Source: CBCPNA01 sp965120415 (GTDB taxonomy: Bacteria > Bacillota > Clostridia > Lachnospirales > CAG-274). Taken from it: a stretch of 22,976 bases of DNA. The stretch lies in the NCBI GenBank assembly GCA_965120415.1, contig CBCPNA010000010.1:1-22976 (forward strand), in the 5' to 3' direction. Numbering within the stretch: position 1 is the stretch's first letter; each line of letters starts with the position of its first letter. The translations under genes were made by a program, and so were the position numbers. Below are positions 1-8,274 of this stretch, piece by piece. The notes under the pieces were generated by a model, which was not told where the DNA came from, made no database searches, and worked only from the letters and a program-made list of their open reading frames with translations.

Positions 1-16
1 CTTCTTCATATCTCAT
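1..16 (-). CDS. possible start of a further minus-strand gene, cut by window edge
   Basis: An ATG at 16-14 on the minus strand reads M-R-Y-E-E before the window ends. A purine-rich stretch (GAAAGGTAAGG) lies a little upstream, but its spacing to the ATG is long for a ribosome binding site. The position, directly after the parA/parB-like remnants, would suit another gene of the same element. Five codons are too few to identify anything, so this is only a possible gene start. Confidence 0.2.
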
Positions 17-50
17 TTTATTTTACCTTACCTTTCAATATCTTATTATA

Positions 51-575
51 TTATATCATCTCCCACATTTTTTTGTATAATTTATTATAACCTATCCACA
101 TTAAAGCACTTATTTCTTGTAATAAGTCATTTCTCTTTCCTTGCTTTTTTATTGCTTTATAATGTTGTTTTAAAGTATAGGCTCTTTCAGAGTGGCTCAA
201 ATCACTAAATGAACGTTGCATTAAATTAGTTTCTGTGACAATAAGCGTTGCATCTTCTAATGTTAAATCTTTTTTTATAATGCAAGGTATTTCTAAAATA
301 CCATTTTGCTCACAAGCCTTGACACGGTTATGTCCACTTAGTATAATAAATTCATTATTGTTTTCCCATACAATTATAGGTACAATTACTCCATATTCTT
401 TTACGCTTTGTATCATATTTTCAAGTCTTTCTCCAGTATATAGCTTAAATTTATGATTAGGAAAGGGGAGCAGTTTTTTTATTTCAATTTTTTCTATATC
501 TTTATTAACTGCTTGTCCAGTTGCAAAATTTAATAGTGTGTTAAAATCATCTAATTCCATTTTTTCATTATTCAA
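51..575 (-). pseudogene. ParB-like nuclease-domain protein, C-terminally truncated
   Basis: The 174-aa product has a ParB/Spo0J N-terminal domain at roughly residues 28-130. Visible motifs are the GER.ENMIQSVKEYGV helix (49-63), the SGHNRVKA box (80-87), which matches the ParB GHRR region, and TETNLMQRSFSDLSHSERA (114-132). ParB-family proteins encoded next to ParA normally continue into a helix-turn-helix and a dimerisation domain, about 280-300 aa in all. Here the family-like sequence fades after RNDLLQEI near residue 155 and stops about 20 residues later, so the specific DNA-binding part is missing. The start is a TTG at 575-573, preceded by GAGGTG with 7 bases of spacing; the ATG at 560 has no such site. 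It overlaps the end of the ParA remnant by 8 bases, as in an intact parAB operon. It is probably a decayed partition gene of a mobile element. A short CTP-switch-only protein cannot be excluded. Confidence 0.7.
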
Positions 576-765
576 TTTTTAACACCTCATTTAAAAAATC
601 TTCATATGCTTTTGATACTATATTTTGTATGATATAATTAGCTTGTCCATCAAAATCTATTAGTAAAACTTTTTTCTTTTCATAATAGGTATGACATTGT
701 TGTTGCTGTTGTTGTTTGTAGGCACCACCTTTTTCATTCATAATTGCTATAACTTTATTATTCAT
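568..765 (-). pseudogene. ParA-type ATPase remnant, frameshifted in Walker A and internally deleted
   Basis: The 65-codon frame opens MNNKVIAIMNEKGG, the start of a ParA deviant Walker A, and then turns into a run of six glutamines. In the +2 frame the same bases read TTTATTMSYLL, which is what follows GK in ParA proteins. A one-base loss after the lysine codon near 711 therefore explains the change. The original frame returns at EKKKVLLIDFDGQAN (residues 29-43, the Walker A' region), then jumps to SKAYEDFLNEVLK, which looks like a ParA C-terminus. About 200 residues of the expected 250-280 are gone, including the Walker B region. A good ribosome binding site (AAGGAGAATATTCAT before ATG 765) remains, so a short peptide may still be made, but it cannot be a working ATPase. 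It is the upstream partner of the ParB-like fragment. Confidence 0.75.
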
Positions 766-814
766 ATGAATATTCTCCTTTTTTAAAAATTTAAAATAAA
801 AAATAATACTTAAT

Positions 815-842
815 AAAACTCTTGATTTTTCAAGGTTTTTTA
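815..842. terminator. AT-rich hairpin between asnB and parA remnants
   Basis: The stem CTTGA/TCAAG (821-825 with 830-834, TTTT loop) is extended by AAAAC/GTTTT (815-819 with 835-839) around one bulged T. It is followed by a T run on the plus strand and has a weaker T-rich end on the minus strand. It could act as a bidirectional terminator. It lies exactly between two broken genes, so it could also mark an old recombination junction, which is inference. Confidence 0.4.
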
Positions 843-863
843 GTTAAGTCTTATTATAGCAAC

Positions 864-2019
864 TTAATCAGCACACTCGCCCGTAAGGCAAACTTTATTA
901 TGCTTTGCAACAAGCGAACAAAAATAAAGCATAGATGCATCTACATCAGCCATACCGGGCAAATCTTTTGAATCTACAGATTTATATAAATATTGTATCA
1001 AATCTTCTTCAGTGCATTCTAAATATTTATGATTTACTTCATATTTTTTTTACCATAATATCAACATATGGTCTATCTCTTTCTGGCTGAAAACTATTTG
1101 ATTTAAAATATATATCATTTTCTTTAAAATCAAATGAAAATGTATTTAATATTTTATTATGTCTTTTCAAATAATTAACCGCAACTGCTGTAACAATGCT
1201 AGAATCTATACCCCCAGAAAGAAAGGAACATATATCAACATCTGAAACAAGCTGCCTTTCTATAGCATCTTTTAGCAAAAAATGGACTTTTTCTACTGTT
1301 TGTTCATAAGTATCTTTATGCTCTTTACTTATCAAGCCCCAGTATTTAAGCTGTTTAAATCCGTACTTATTAAAAACAGCAAAATGCCCTGATTTTAACT
1401 CTTTTATATTTTTAAATACTCCATTGCCTTCTGTTCTCGCTGGCCCTAAGCCAAAAATTTGCTTTAAGCTTTCTTTATCTATTTCTGGCTTTAGTCCTTT
1501 AAATTTAAATAATGCTTTTATTTCTGATGCAAAAACTAATGTATCTTCTTTTATTGTATAAAATAAAGGCTTAATACCTAATCTATCTCTAAATAAATAT
1601 AATTCTTCTTTATTTTTATTATAAATAGCAAAAGAAAAAATACCATTTAGCATTTCTACGCATTTTTCTCCATATTCTATAAATAAATATAGTATAACTT
1701 CTGTATCTGTTGTTGTTTTAAAAGTATAATTTTTTAATTGTTTTTTTAAATCTTCTGTATTATAAATTTCTCCATTATAGCAAATTGTATATAAATTATC
1801 GCCTATTTTGGCGGTAAATGGTTGGGTACCGTTTTCGCTTAAATCTCTAATAGATAGCCTTGCATGCCCCAAAAATACATTCTTTTCTATATAATGCCCT
1901 TTTGCATCTTCGCCCCTATGCTTTATGCTGTCCCTCATATTCCTTAGTATATGCAAATATTCATCTTTTTTATCTAAATAATTTTTTTTATAATTGCAAA
2001 ATCCAACTATTCCACACAT
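864..2019 (-). pseudogene. asnB: asparagine synthase B (glutamine-hydrolysing), frameshifted and truncated
   Basis: The product would make asparagine from aspartate, glutamine and ATP. The ATG at 2019 is chosen because Cys follows directly (MCGIVG), giving the N-terminal nucleophile of class II glutamine amidotransferases, with GGAGG seven bases upstream; the ATG at 2034 would bury it. Glutaminase motifs RLSIRD, YNGEIYN and TTDTEVIL are present, then the synthetase PP-loop motif FLSGGIDSSIV. The frame breaks at an eight-A tract (1044-1051). Removing one A restores YEVNHKYLECTEEDLIQYLYK and then SLVAKHNKVCLTGECAD, matching AsnB as far as GECAD, where a TAA stops it. The usual continuation (DEIFGGY and the rest) is absent. 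The 384 residues compare with roughly 500-620 in the family. Two independent lesions make this a pseudogene; only the glutaminase domain could still be made whole. Confidence 0.85.
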
Positions 2020-2122
2020 ATAAAATCCTCCCATCTATATATATATTATTCAATAAAGCTTTTGTTAATTACAAATAAGTGTATTTTATATGCTGGATAT
2101 TTATTGTAAAACTTGCATATAA

Positions 2123-2150
2123 AAATACCCTCTTAATAAAGAGGGTATTT
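2123..2150 (-). terminator. intrinsic terminator of the uronate operon
   Basis: A perfect 12-bp stem (2123-2134 with 2139-2150, core TACCCTCTT/AAGAGGGTA) with a four-base loop is followed on the minus strand by TTTTTATAT. It lies just 3' of the GH3 gene stop. The stem is flanked by A/T on both sides, so it may also block plus-strand transcription. Confidence 0.88.
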
Positions 2151-2157
2151 ATCTTAA

Positions 2158-3924
2158 TTAAATTCTAGTATCAAAAAATCCACAATAAGGATCAACTGGA
2201 CTAACTCCTTTAAATGCCTCTGCACCAATCATCATTTTTTCTACAAGTACTTCTAAATTTTCTTTTTTACCATCATAAAGATTGATATAATTAGGCACTT
2301 GAGGTACATCTGCTAAATGAAAAGGACATTGTACAGATATAAATAAAGTCGGCAATTCATGTACATAAAAAGGTATATCTGGTGTACCTTTGCTAGCTGG
2401 CCAAACAATACGTTGCCCTGTAGCTGGGTTAACGTTTGCAACATTCATTATTATATCATAATTATCTGTAAGTGTTTTGATAGGTCTTTTAGCGGCATAA
2501 ATACCTGCTATATTTTTTGATTGTTCTTCTGGAGGAAGTGCTTTAATTCTTGCTTCATCAGAAATATGTTTTTCAACCTCAAAGCCTTTACTTTCCAAAA
2601 TTTCTTTAAGCAAATCTATAGATTTTGCTTTATTACCTATAAGCGCTCCAAAACCACCTTGTGTACCTTGTACATCTACTAATAAAACTCTTTTGTATTT
2701 TTGTGGAGTTATAGGCCAAATATCTTTTTTATTTTTTACTAAAGTTATAGCTTTTTCTGCAACTTCTTTATACATTGCTTTATTTTCTGGAAGTCCTATT
2801 CTTTTTAAAGCTTCTGTTTTTTCTGGCAAAAGCTCTTCTTTTGATTTTTTATGGAACCCTAATTTTGCTTTTAAACCTAAAATACGCCTTAAAGCATCTA
2901 ATAAACGTTCTTCTGTAATAATTCCATCTTTGTATCCATCCATCATATATTGAAAATCTTCATCTGGGTCATTGAAGAATAAGAATAAATCACAACCACT
3001 AGCTATAGATGTAGGTAACATTTTACTACGTTTCATAGAAGAAGTCATAGCAACCATATGGCTAGCATCTGTAACAACTAAGCCATTAAATCCTAACTTA
3101 CCTCTTAAAAGGTCTGTAATAAGCTCTTTAGATAATGTTGCAGGCAAAAGGTCTTCATCTTTTAAGCTACTATTAAAATGTTTAGAATAAGCTGGCATGT
3201 GGATATGTCCGGCCATAATAGATGGAAGCCCTGCTTCTATAAGCCCTGAATAAACTTTACCAAAAGTTTTGTCCCATTCTTCCATGCTTAAGCTATTGAT
3301 AGAAAATGATAAATGTTGGTCACGTTCATCTATACCATCACCAGGGAAATGTTTAGCTGCTGGCAAAATACCACTTTCTTGTATACCTTTCATGTAAGCA
3401 AGTGCTAATTCTAAAACTTTATCTGGGTCTGAACCAAAAGAACGTGTAGATATAATAGGGTTTCTCCAGTTTCTGTTTATATCGACAACAGGGGCAAAGC
3501 TCCAGTTACAACCTATAGCAGCCGCCTCAACTCCAGATACACGACCCATTTCATATGCATATTTTGCATCATTAGTCGCACCTATTTTTACATTACAACC
3601 TATTTCTGTACCATCTGTACAAGCACCGTTACCTCCAGCCTCTGTATTTGCTGCTATTAAGAGTGGTATTTTGCTTGCTGTTTGAAGTATTCTATTTTGG
3701 TCGTATACTTCTTCTGCAGTACCAGGATTGTACCTAACCGCCCCTATATGGTATTTATTAACTATTTCTGTTAAATATTCTTTATCACGGCTAGAACCCA
3801 TATTTACAAATAATTGCCCTATTTTTTCTTCTAATGTCATTTCTGCAATTGTTTTTTCAACCCACTCTATAGCCTCTGCATCTAAATTATATGGTTTTTT
3901 TGTTAAATCAACTAATTTACTCAT
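2158..3924 (-). CDS. glycoside hydrolase family 3 protein, NagZ-like dyad, cytoplasmic
   Basis: The 588-aa protein has the GH3 (beta/alpha)8 domain (about 25-355) and a GH3 C-terminal alpha/beta domain (about 385-588), with no signal peptide. Catalytic features are visible: KHFPGDG at 191-197, Asp202-x-His204 (DQH), equivalent to the Asp-His acid/base dyad of NagZ-type GH3 enzymes, and the nucleophile Asp286 in VVTDASHM. NagZ enzymes carry KHFPGHG, so the Asp at 196 is a difference. Family activities include beta-glucosidase, beta-xylosidase and beta-N-acetylglucosaminidase; the substrate is not readable from sequence. It is the last gene of the uronate operon, 17 bases after the HAD gene, which suggests intracellular cleavage of an imported uronic-acid-containing glycoside. 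AGAAAGGGG before the ATG supports the start. Confidence 0.85.
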   Translation of the reverse strand: MSKLVDLTKKPYNLDAEAIEWVEKTIAEMTLEEKIGQLFVNMGSSRDKEYLTEIVNKYHIGAVRYNPGTAEEVYDQNRILQTASKIPLLIAANTEAGGNGACTDGTEIGCNVKIGATNDAKYAYEMGRVSGVEAAAIGCNWSFAPVVDINRNWRNPIISTRSFGSDPDKVLELALAYMKGIQESGILPAAKHFPGDGIDERDQHLSFSINSLSMEEWDKTFGKVYSGLIEAGLPSIMAGHIHMPAYSKHFNSSLKDEDLLPATLSKELITDLLRGKLGFNGLVVTDASHMVAMTSSMKRSKMLPTSIASGCDLFLFFNDPDEDFQYMMDGYKDGIITEERLLDALRRILGLKAKLGFHKKSKEELLPEKTEALKRIGLPENKAMYKEVAEKAITLVKNKKDIWPITPQKYKRVLLVDVQGTQGGFGALIGNKAKSIDLLKEILESKGFEVEKHISDEARIKALPPEEQSKNIAGIYAAKRPIKTLTDNYDIIMNVANVNPATGQRIVWPASKGTPDIPFYVHELPTLFISVQCPFHLADVPQVPNYINLYDGKKENLEVLVEKMMIGAEAFKGVSPVDPYCGFFDTRI

Positions 3925-3941
3925 AAAAAATTACCCCTTTC

Positions 3942-4736
3942 TTAATCTTCTAAATTTGCCCAAAACATTTCATTATATTTTTCTTGTTCTTTTGCATCAA
4001 ATTGATTTGATACAATTTTGTTTAAAACTTCATTTTGTAATAAAAGCCACGAATCAGCCTCTTTACCAACTAAAATAGGATAAAAATTAACATTATTTTT
4101 TTCTGCTGCTTTTAAGTCGCCTGGAGAATCCCCAACCATAAAAATCTTGCTTGGGGCTACTCCTGATTGTATAATCTGTGCTATTACATCTTCTTTCTTG
4201 CCTCTATCTTGGCAATAAGTATCTTTTACATGTTCAAAAAGCTTATGCCTTTGCCATTCAGATATAACAGACTCTTTATTAGCAGAGCTAACTATCATTA
4301 TATCTCCATATTCACTCATTTTTGCTAAAGTATCTTTAACATTTTCAAAAGGGTGATCTTTATCTTCTAGTGTTGGTATATTTTCATTAACTTTTTCAGA
4401 CCATTCTAAGGCAAGTTCTAAATCTTTAGCTTTATTTTTTTGTATTTCTTGGCTTAAAGATTTGTTAGAAAGCTCTTTTGTTTCTTCTATCCATTTTCTC
4501 AAATTTTCTATATTAGGATAATTTACGCTATCAAGCGTTTTTAAAAGCCCAACAAATCTATTAACCCCTCTTGTTTTAGAATATAGGTTTATTTTGTACC
4601 AATTATATAAAAATGTTTCTCTATCTTGTATATTAAATATGTCGGCAGCTATAGGCCCAAAAAACATTTTATGCTTAATATCCATTGTATCCATTGCACA
4701 ACCGTCTGAATCAACGCAAAAAACAAATTCTTTCAT
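3942..4736 (-). CDS. HAD-superfamily hydrolase
   Basis: The 264-aa protein has all four HAD motifs. Motif I is CVDSDGCAMDTM with nucleophile Asp9 and acid/base Asp11. Motif II is IVSSANKE (Ser150/151). The motif III lysine lies near 180-181 (GKKED), and motif IV is MVGDSPGDLKAAEKN (Asp203, Asp207). The insert between motifs I and II is large and helical (about 20-140), a C1-type cap. It probably acts as a soluble phosphatase on a small phosphorylated metabolite; the substrate cannot be deduced. It sits between the transporter (22-base gap) and the GH3 gene (17-base gap) with a strong AAAGGAGG site, so co-expression with uronate degradation is likely. It might clear phosphorylated by-products of the pathway, which is inference only. 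Confidence 0.8.
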   Translation of the reverse strand: MKEFVFCVDSDGCAMDTMDIKHKMFFGPIAADIFNIQDRETFLYNWYKINLYSKTRGVNRFVGLLKTLDSVNYPNIENLRKWIEETKELSNKSLSQEIQKNKAKDLELALEWSEKVNENIPTLEDKDHPFENVKDTLAKMSEYGDIMIVSSANKESVISEWQRHKLFEHVKDTYCQDRGKKEDVIAQIIQSGVAPSKIFMVGDSPGDLKAAEKNNVNFYPILVGKEADSWLLLQNEVLNKIVSNQFDAKEQEKYNEMFWANLED

Positions 4737-4758
4737 ATTAATAAATCCTCCTTTAAGG

Positions 4759-6153
4759 CTATTTATTTCTTCTTTCTGCTAATATTTTACCATTTTCATC
4801 AATTCTTTTTTTAGATAAAGGACATACAAATTGTAAAAATATAAAAGCAAGTGCAGCACAAACTACTGGTATAATAACGTTAGAAGTAAATAAGCCGTCT
4901 AAAACGCTTTGCGTTTGTGTAACTGCTGTATTATCATAATTTATAATTTCTAATACCCAGCCACTCATAGCACCTGCTATAGCCTGCCCCATCTTTCTTG
5001 CAAAAGAATATAAAGCATATACAACACCGTCATCTCTACTACCAGTTTTTATTTCTTGTTCATCTATAACATCTATAATAAGTGCCCAAATTAATACATT
5101 AAAACCATTGTAAGATGATGAAAAAGCAAGTACATATAATAAAATATAAATATATACATTGTCTGGTTTTACAAAATATAATATTAAAAATAAAATAACA
5201 CCAATAAAAAGAAAAGTAGCAGTTGTTTCTTTTTTACCAATTTTTTTACTTAAATATAATGCAAGGGGCGACATAATTATAACTGCAACAAGTGGATTTA
5301 CAAAGTTTACAATAACAAGCCCAGTAGAATTACTATAAACATCTAAAAAGATGTAGTTATTTAAAGATGAAGTTACTGATTGTATCGGGAGACAAGCAAC
5401 AGCTGTAAGTATAATGCCTATTAATGCTTTATTTTTCAAAATTTTACCTAAAGATTTAATCATAGGTTGTTCATTTTTTGGTTCTTCAACTACTACACGT
5501 TCTGTAGTATTAAAGTAACATATTAAATAAGCAATAAGAGCAAATATAGAAAACAATGCTGCAACCCATGTAAATATATAGCTATTTCTAATTATTTGAT
5601 TGCCATCTGCATCGCTTGTATATACGATAAGTGGAGTTATCGTACCTATAAATAATGATGCAAGCTGTGCTCCAGCAGATCTAAATGTAGAAAGAGATGC
5701 TCTTTCTTCTGGTTTATCTGTAAGAGCAGATGCCATAGAACCATAAGGTATATTAACAGCAGTATAGAAAAAACTACCCCATAAAATATATGTTATATAC
5801 ATATATACTACTTTTACAGCTGTGCTAAAAGGTGCAAGCCATGATTGGAAAAGCAAAAATCCACAGAAAGATACTGGCAAACAAAACCTTGCTATCCATG
5901 GCCTAAATTTACCTGCTTTATTAGGCTTTGCTGTATCTACTATCCTACCCATACCAACATCTGTAAAGGCATCTACTAATCTTGATACAAAAAACAATGT
6001 ACCTACAGTACCTGCATCAACACCTAAAACTTTGTTATAGAAAATTAATAAAAACTGACTTGCAAAAAGAAACGTAAAATCGTTACCTAAATCACCAAAC
6101 ATATAACCTATTTTGTCTTTAAGACCAAACGGTTTTGATTTATTTTTCTCCAC
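4759..6153 (-). CDS. GPH-family (glycoside-pentoside-hexuronide) sugar:cation symporter
   Basis: The 464-aa integral membrane protein is predicted to have 12 transmembrane helices. Signatures of the GPH family within the major facilitator superfamily are the opening LKDKIGYMFGDLGNDF, the RLVDAFTDVGMGRIVD loop after the second helix, and GKFRPW. Characterised relatives (MelB, LacS, XynB/UidB types) move glycosides or glucuronides with Na+ or H+. Between uxuB-like and glycosidase genes it is the likely importer of a hexuronate or uronide disaccharide. The start is GTG at 6153 with AAGGAGG eight bases upstream, so the initiator is not ATG. A 180-base gap holding a stable hairpin separates it from the preceding gene, unlike the tight spacing elsewhere in the operon. 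Confidence 0.88.
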   Translation of the reverse strand: MEKNKSKPFGLKDKIGYMFGDLGNDFTFLFASQFLLIFYNKVLGVDAGTVGTLFFVSRLVDAFTDVGMGRIVDTAKPNKAGKFRPWIARFCLPVSFCGFLLFQSWLAPFSTAVKVVYMYITYILWGSFFYTAVNIPYGSMASALTDKPEERASLSTFRSAGAQLASLFIGTITPLIVYTSDADGNQIIRNSYIFTWVAALFSIFALIAYLICYFNTTERVVVEEPKNEQPMIKSLGKILKNKALIGIILTAVACLPIQSVTSSLNNYIFLDVYSNSTGLVIVNFVNPLVAVIIMSPLALYLSKKIGKKETTATFLFIGVILFLILYFVKPDNVYIYILLYVLAFSSSYNGFNVLIWALIIDVIDEQEIKTGSRDDGVVYALYSFARKMGQAIAGAMSGWVLEIINYDNTAVTQTQSVLDGLFTSNVIIPVVCAALAFIFLQFVCPLSKKRIDENGKILAERRNK

Positions 6154-6232
6154 TTTTATATCCTCCTTGTTAAATTTTTAACAATCAACGCAAACTTATA
6201 CTAAAGCATAAAATTATGCATTAATATTACCT

Positions 6233-6270
6233 TGTGATACCTACTCTGCCAAAAGGCAGAGAACATCACA
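6233..6270 (-). other. stem-loop inside the uronate operon
   Basis: A perfect inner stem CTCTGCC-AAAA-GGCAGAG (6244-6261) lies inside an outer inverted repeat TGTGAT/ATCACA (6233-6238 and 6265-6270). No long T run follows on the minus strand, so it is a poor intrinsic terminator. A processing or mRNA-stabilising element between the enzyme genes and the transporter gene, or a weak attenuator, fits better. Confidence 0.55.
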
Positions 6271-6334
6271 TATAAATAAATTATACAAACTTTATATAAT
6301 TGTACTTTAAATTTATGTATTTATCTAAATTATT

Positions 6335-7174
6335 TTATACTCCAGAATAAGCAGAAAAGCCACCGTCTATAGGTATAACAACTCCATTAACAAAGCTTGA
6401 TAAATTAGAATCTGCTAAAAAGAATACTCCTCCAACTAATTCAAAAGCTTCTCCAAACCTATCCATTGGGGTATTTCTTAATATTTTGTTACTTCTTTCT
6501 GTTGGATTGCCGTTTTCATCAAACAATAATTTTTCATTTTGTTTTGTAACTAAAAAGCCTGGGGCTATAGCGTTACATCTAATACCTGTTTTAGAAAAAT
6601 ACACAGCAAGCCATTGTGTAAAGTTGCTAACGGCTGCTTTTGCTCCAGAATAAGCTGGTATTTTTGTTAAAGGTGTATAAGCGTTCATGCTTGATATATT
6701 AATTATAGATGCATCCTTTTTTTCTATCATATCTTTAGCAAAAACTTGTGTAGGAAGTAATGTACCTAAATAGTTTAAATTAAATACAAATTCTATCCCT
6801 TTATCATCAAGCTCAAAAAAGCTTTTTACAGAAGTTGCTAAATCTTTTGTATGATATTCTACATCTGTTGTTGCTTTTGGATTATTACCACCAGCACCAT
6901 TTATTAATATATCGCAAGTGCCTAAATCTTTATTAACCTGTTCTCTTACTTGTTCCAAAATAGCTTTATCTAAAACATTCGCTTTGTAAGCTTTAGCTAT
7001 ACCACCATTTTGGTTAATTTCTTTAGCAAAACCATCTGCGGCCTCTTCGTTTAAATCAAGAAGCGCAACCTTAGCTCCAGCTAGCGCAAATTCTTTAGCT
7101 AAATACGCACATATAACCCCACCAGCACCAGTTATAACAACAACTTTATCTTTAAAACTTATCGTTTTTGACAT
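6335..7174 (-). CDS. SDR-family D-mannonate oxidoreductase (fructuronate reductase role)
   Basis: The 279-aa protein is a Rossmann-fold short-chain dehydrogenase. The nucleotide-binding motif is TGAGGVIC at 15-22, with Cys where the classical TGxxxGxG has its last Gly, as in the GGGGVLC-like motif of uronate-operon SDRs. Other features are NGAGGN (92-97), Asn134, Ser161/162 and the catalytic Tyr175-x-x-x-Lys179 (YSGAK). It should interconvert D-fructuronate and D-mannonate with NAD(P)H. E. coli UxuB belongs to a different, longer family, so no uxuB symbol is given. It starts 11 bases after the uxuA stop, directly behind the enzyme that uses its product. A 2-keto-3-deoxygluconate dehydrogenase-type activity is the main alternative. 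AAGGAGAAA precedes the ATG. Confidence 0.83.
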   Translation of the reverse strand: MSKTISFKDKVVVITGAGGVICAYLAKEFALAGAKVALLDLNEEAADGFAKEINQNGGIAKAYKANVLDKAILEQVREQVNKDLGTCDILINGAGGNNPKATTDVEYHTKDLATSVKSFFELDDKGIEFVFNLNYLGTLLPTQVFAKDMIEKKDASIINISSMNAYTPLTKIPAYSGAKAAVSNFTQWLAVYFSKTGIRCNAIAPGFLVTKQNEKLLFDENGNPTERSNKILRNTPMDRFGEAFELVGGVFFLADSNLSSFVNGVVIPIDGGFSAYSGV

Positions 7175-7185
7175 AAAATTTCTCC

Positions 7186-8232
7186 TTATTTTTTATTTTT
7201 TTCAACAGCTTCCCATAGTCCGTTTAAGTATGTTACCCCTAAAGCACGGTCATACAAGCCGTAACCGGGCTTACCTGTTTCTCCCCAAATCATCCTACCG
7301 TGGTCTGGGCGTATAGGGCCTGTATAATTATTATCGCTTAAAGCTTTAATAACCTCATACATATCGATAGAACCATCGCTAGATAAATGAGAACTTTCTT
7401 CAAAAGAACGTGGCCCTGTTAATTTTACATTTCTTGCATGGACAAAATTAACACGTCCTTTTTCTAAAAAATGTCTAAGAAGATTTGGTGTATCGTTATC
7501 AGCGCTAGCCCCTAAAGAACCCGTACATAGCGTAATACCGTTACTTGGGCTATCATAAAGCTTAATAAATCTTTCTAAATTTTCTTTATTTGTAATAATA
7601 CGTGGTAAGCCGAATATATCCCATGGTGGATCATCTGGATGGATAGCCATTTTTACTCCAGCCTCTTCAGCTGCTGGTATAACTTTTTTGATAAAATATT
7701 CAAGATTTGCCCAAAGCTTTTCTCCATCTATATTTGCATATTCGCCCAAAAGGCTTTTCATATCATCTTTTGTATAGCTTGAGTCCCAACCAGGAAGACT
7801 TAATTCTCCAGTGACTGGATCCATTTTTGCAACTTTTTCGGCATCAAAAATTAAAGCATTAGAACCATCAGGAAGCTCATGAGCTAAATCTGTTCTAGTC
7901 CAGTCAAAAACAGGCATAAAGTTATAGCAAACAACATTAACCCCTTCAGCACCTAAATTTTTGATAGTGTTTATATAATTTTGGATATATTTATCTCTTG
8001 TGTCTTTACCTAATTTTATATCTTCATGCACAGGTACACTTTCTATAACAGATAGCTTTAAGCCGTGTTTTTCTATTGTGTTTTTTAATTCTCTTATTTT
8101 TTCTCTTGGCCATTCTTCCCCTACAGGTATGTCATATATAGCAGAAACAATACCTTTCATACCTGGTATTTGCTTTATCTTTTCAAGCGTTACAGGGTCT
8201 GAATTGCCGTACCATCTAAATGTCATTTCCAT
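7186..8232 (-). CDS. uxuA: mannonate dehydratase
   Basis: The 348-aa enzyme converts D-mannonate to 2-keto-3-deoxy-D-gluconate. It opens MTFRWYGNSDPVTLEKIKQI, typical of UxuA. Expected active-site and metal-site motifs are IHPDDPPW (197-204), LCTGSLGA (235-242) with Cys236, FVHARNVK (263-270) with His265 and Arg267, and RPDHGR (308-313) with Asp310 and His311. Length fits the shorter Firmicutes form (E. coli is about 394 aa). The ATG at 8232 is eight bases from AAAGGAGG; a second ATG two codons in is possible. It lies 42 bases after uxaC and 11 before the SDR gene, within one transcription unit. Confidence 0.96.
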   Translation of the reverse strand: MEMTFRWYGNSDPVTLEKIKQIPGMKGIVSAIYDIPVGEEWPREKIRELKNTIEKHGLKLSVIESVPVHEDIKLGKDTRDKYIQNYINTIKNLGAEGVNVVCYNFMPVFDWTRTDLAHELPDGSNALIFDAEKVAKMDPVTGELSLPGWDSSYTKDDMKSLLGEYANIDGEKLWANLEYFIKKVIPAAEEAGVKMAIHPDDPPWDIFGLPRIITNKENLERFIKLYDSPSNGITLCTGSLGASADNDTPNLLRHFLEKGRVNFVHARNVKLTGPRSFEESSHLSSDGSIDMYEVIKALSDNNYTGPIRPDHGRMIWGETGKPGYGLYDRALGVTYLNGLWEAVEKNKK

Positions 8233-8274
8233 ATATGTTTCCTCCTTTATTAAAGTATTAAAGTTTAGATAAAA

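Noticed and set aside
699..717. Polyglutamine tract in the ParA remnant as a functional low-complexity domain
   Set aside because: The alternative frame gives the expected ParA sequence, so the tract is explained by a frameshift.
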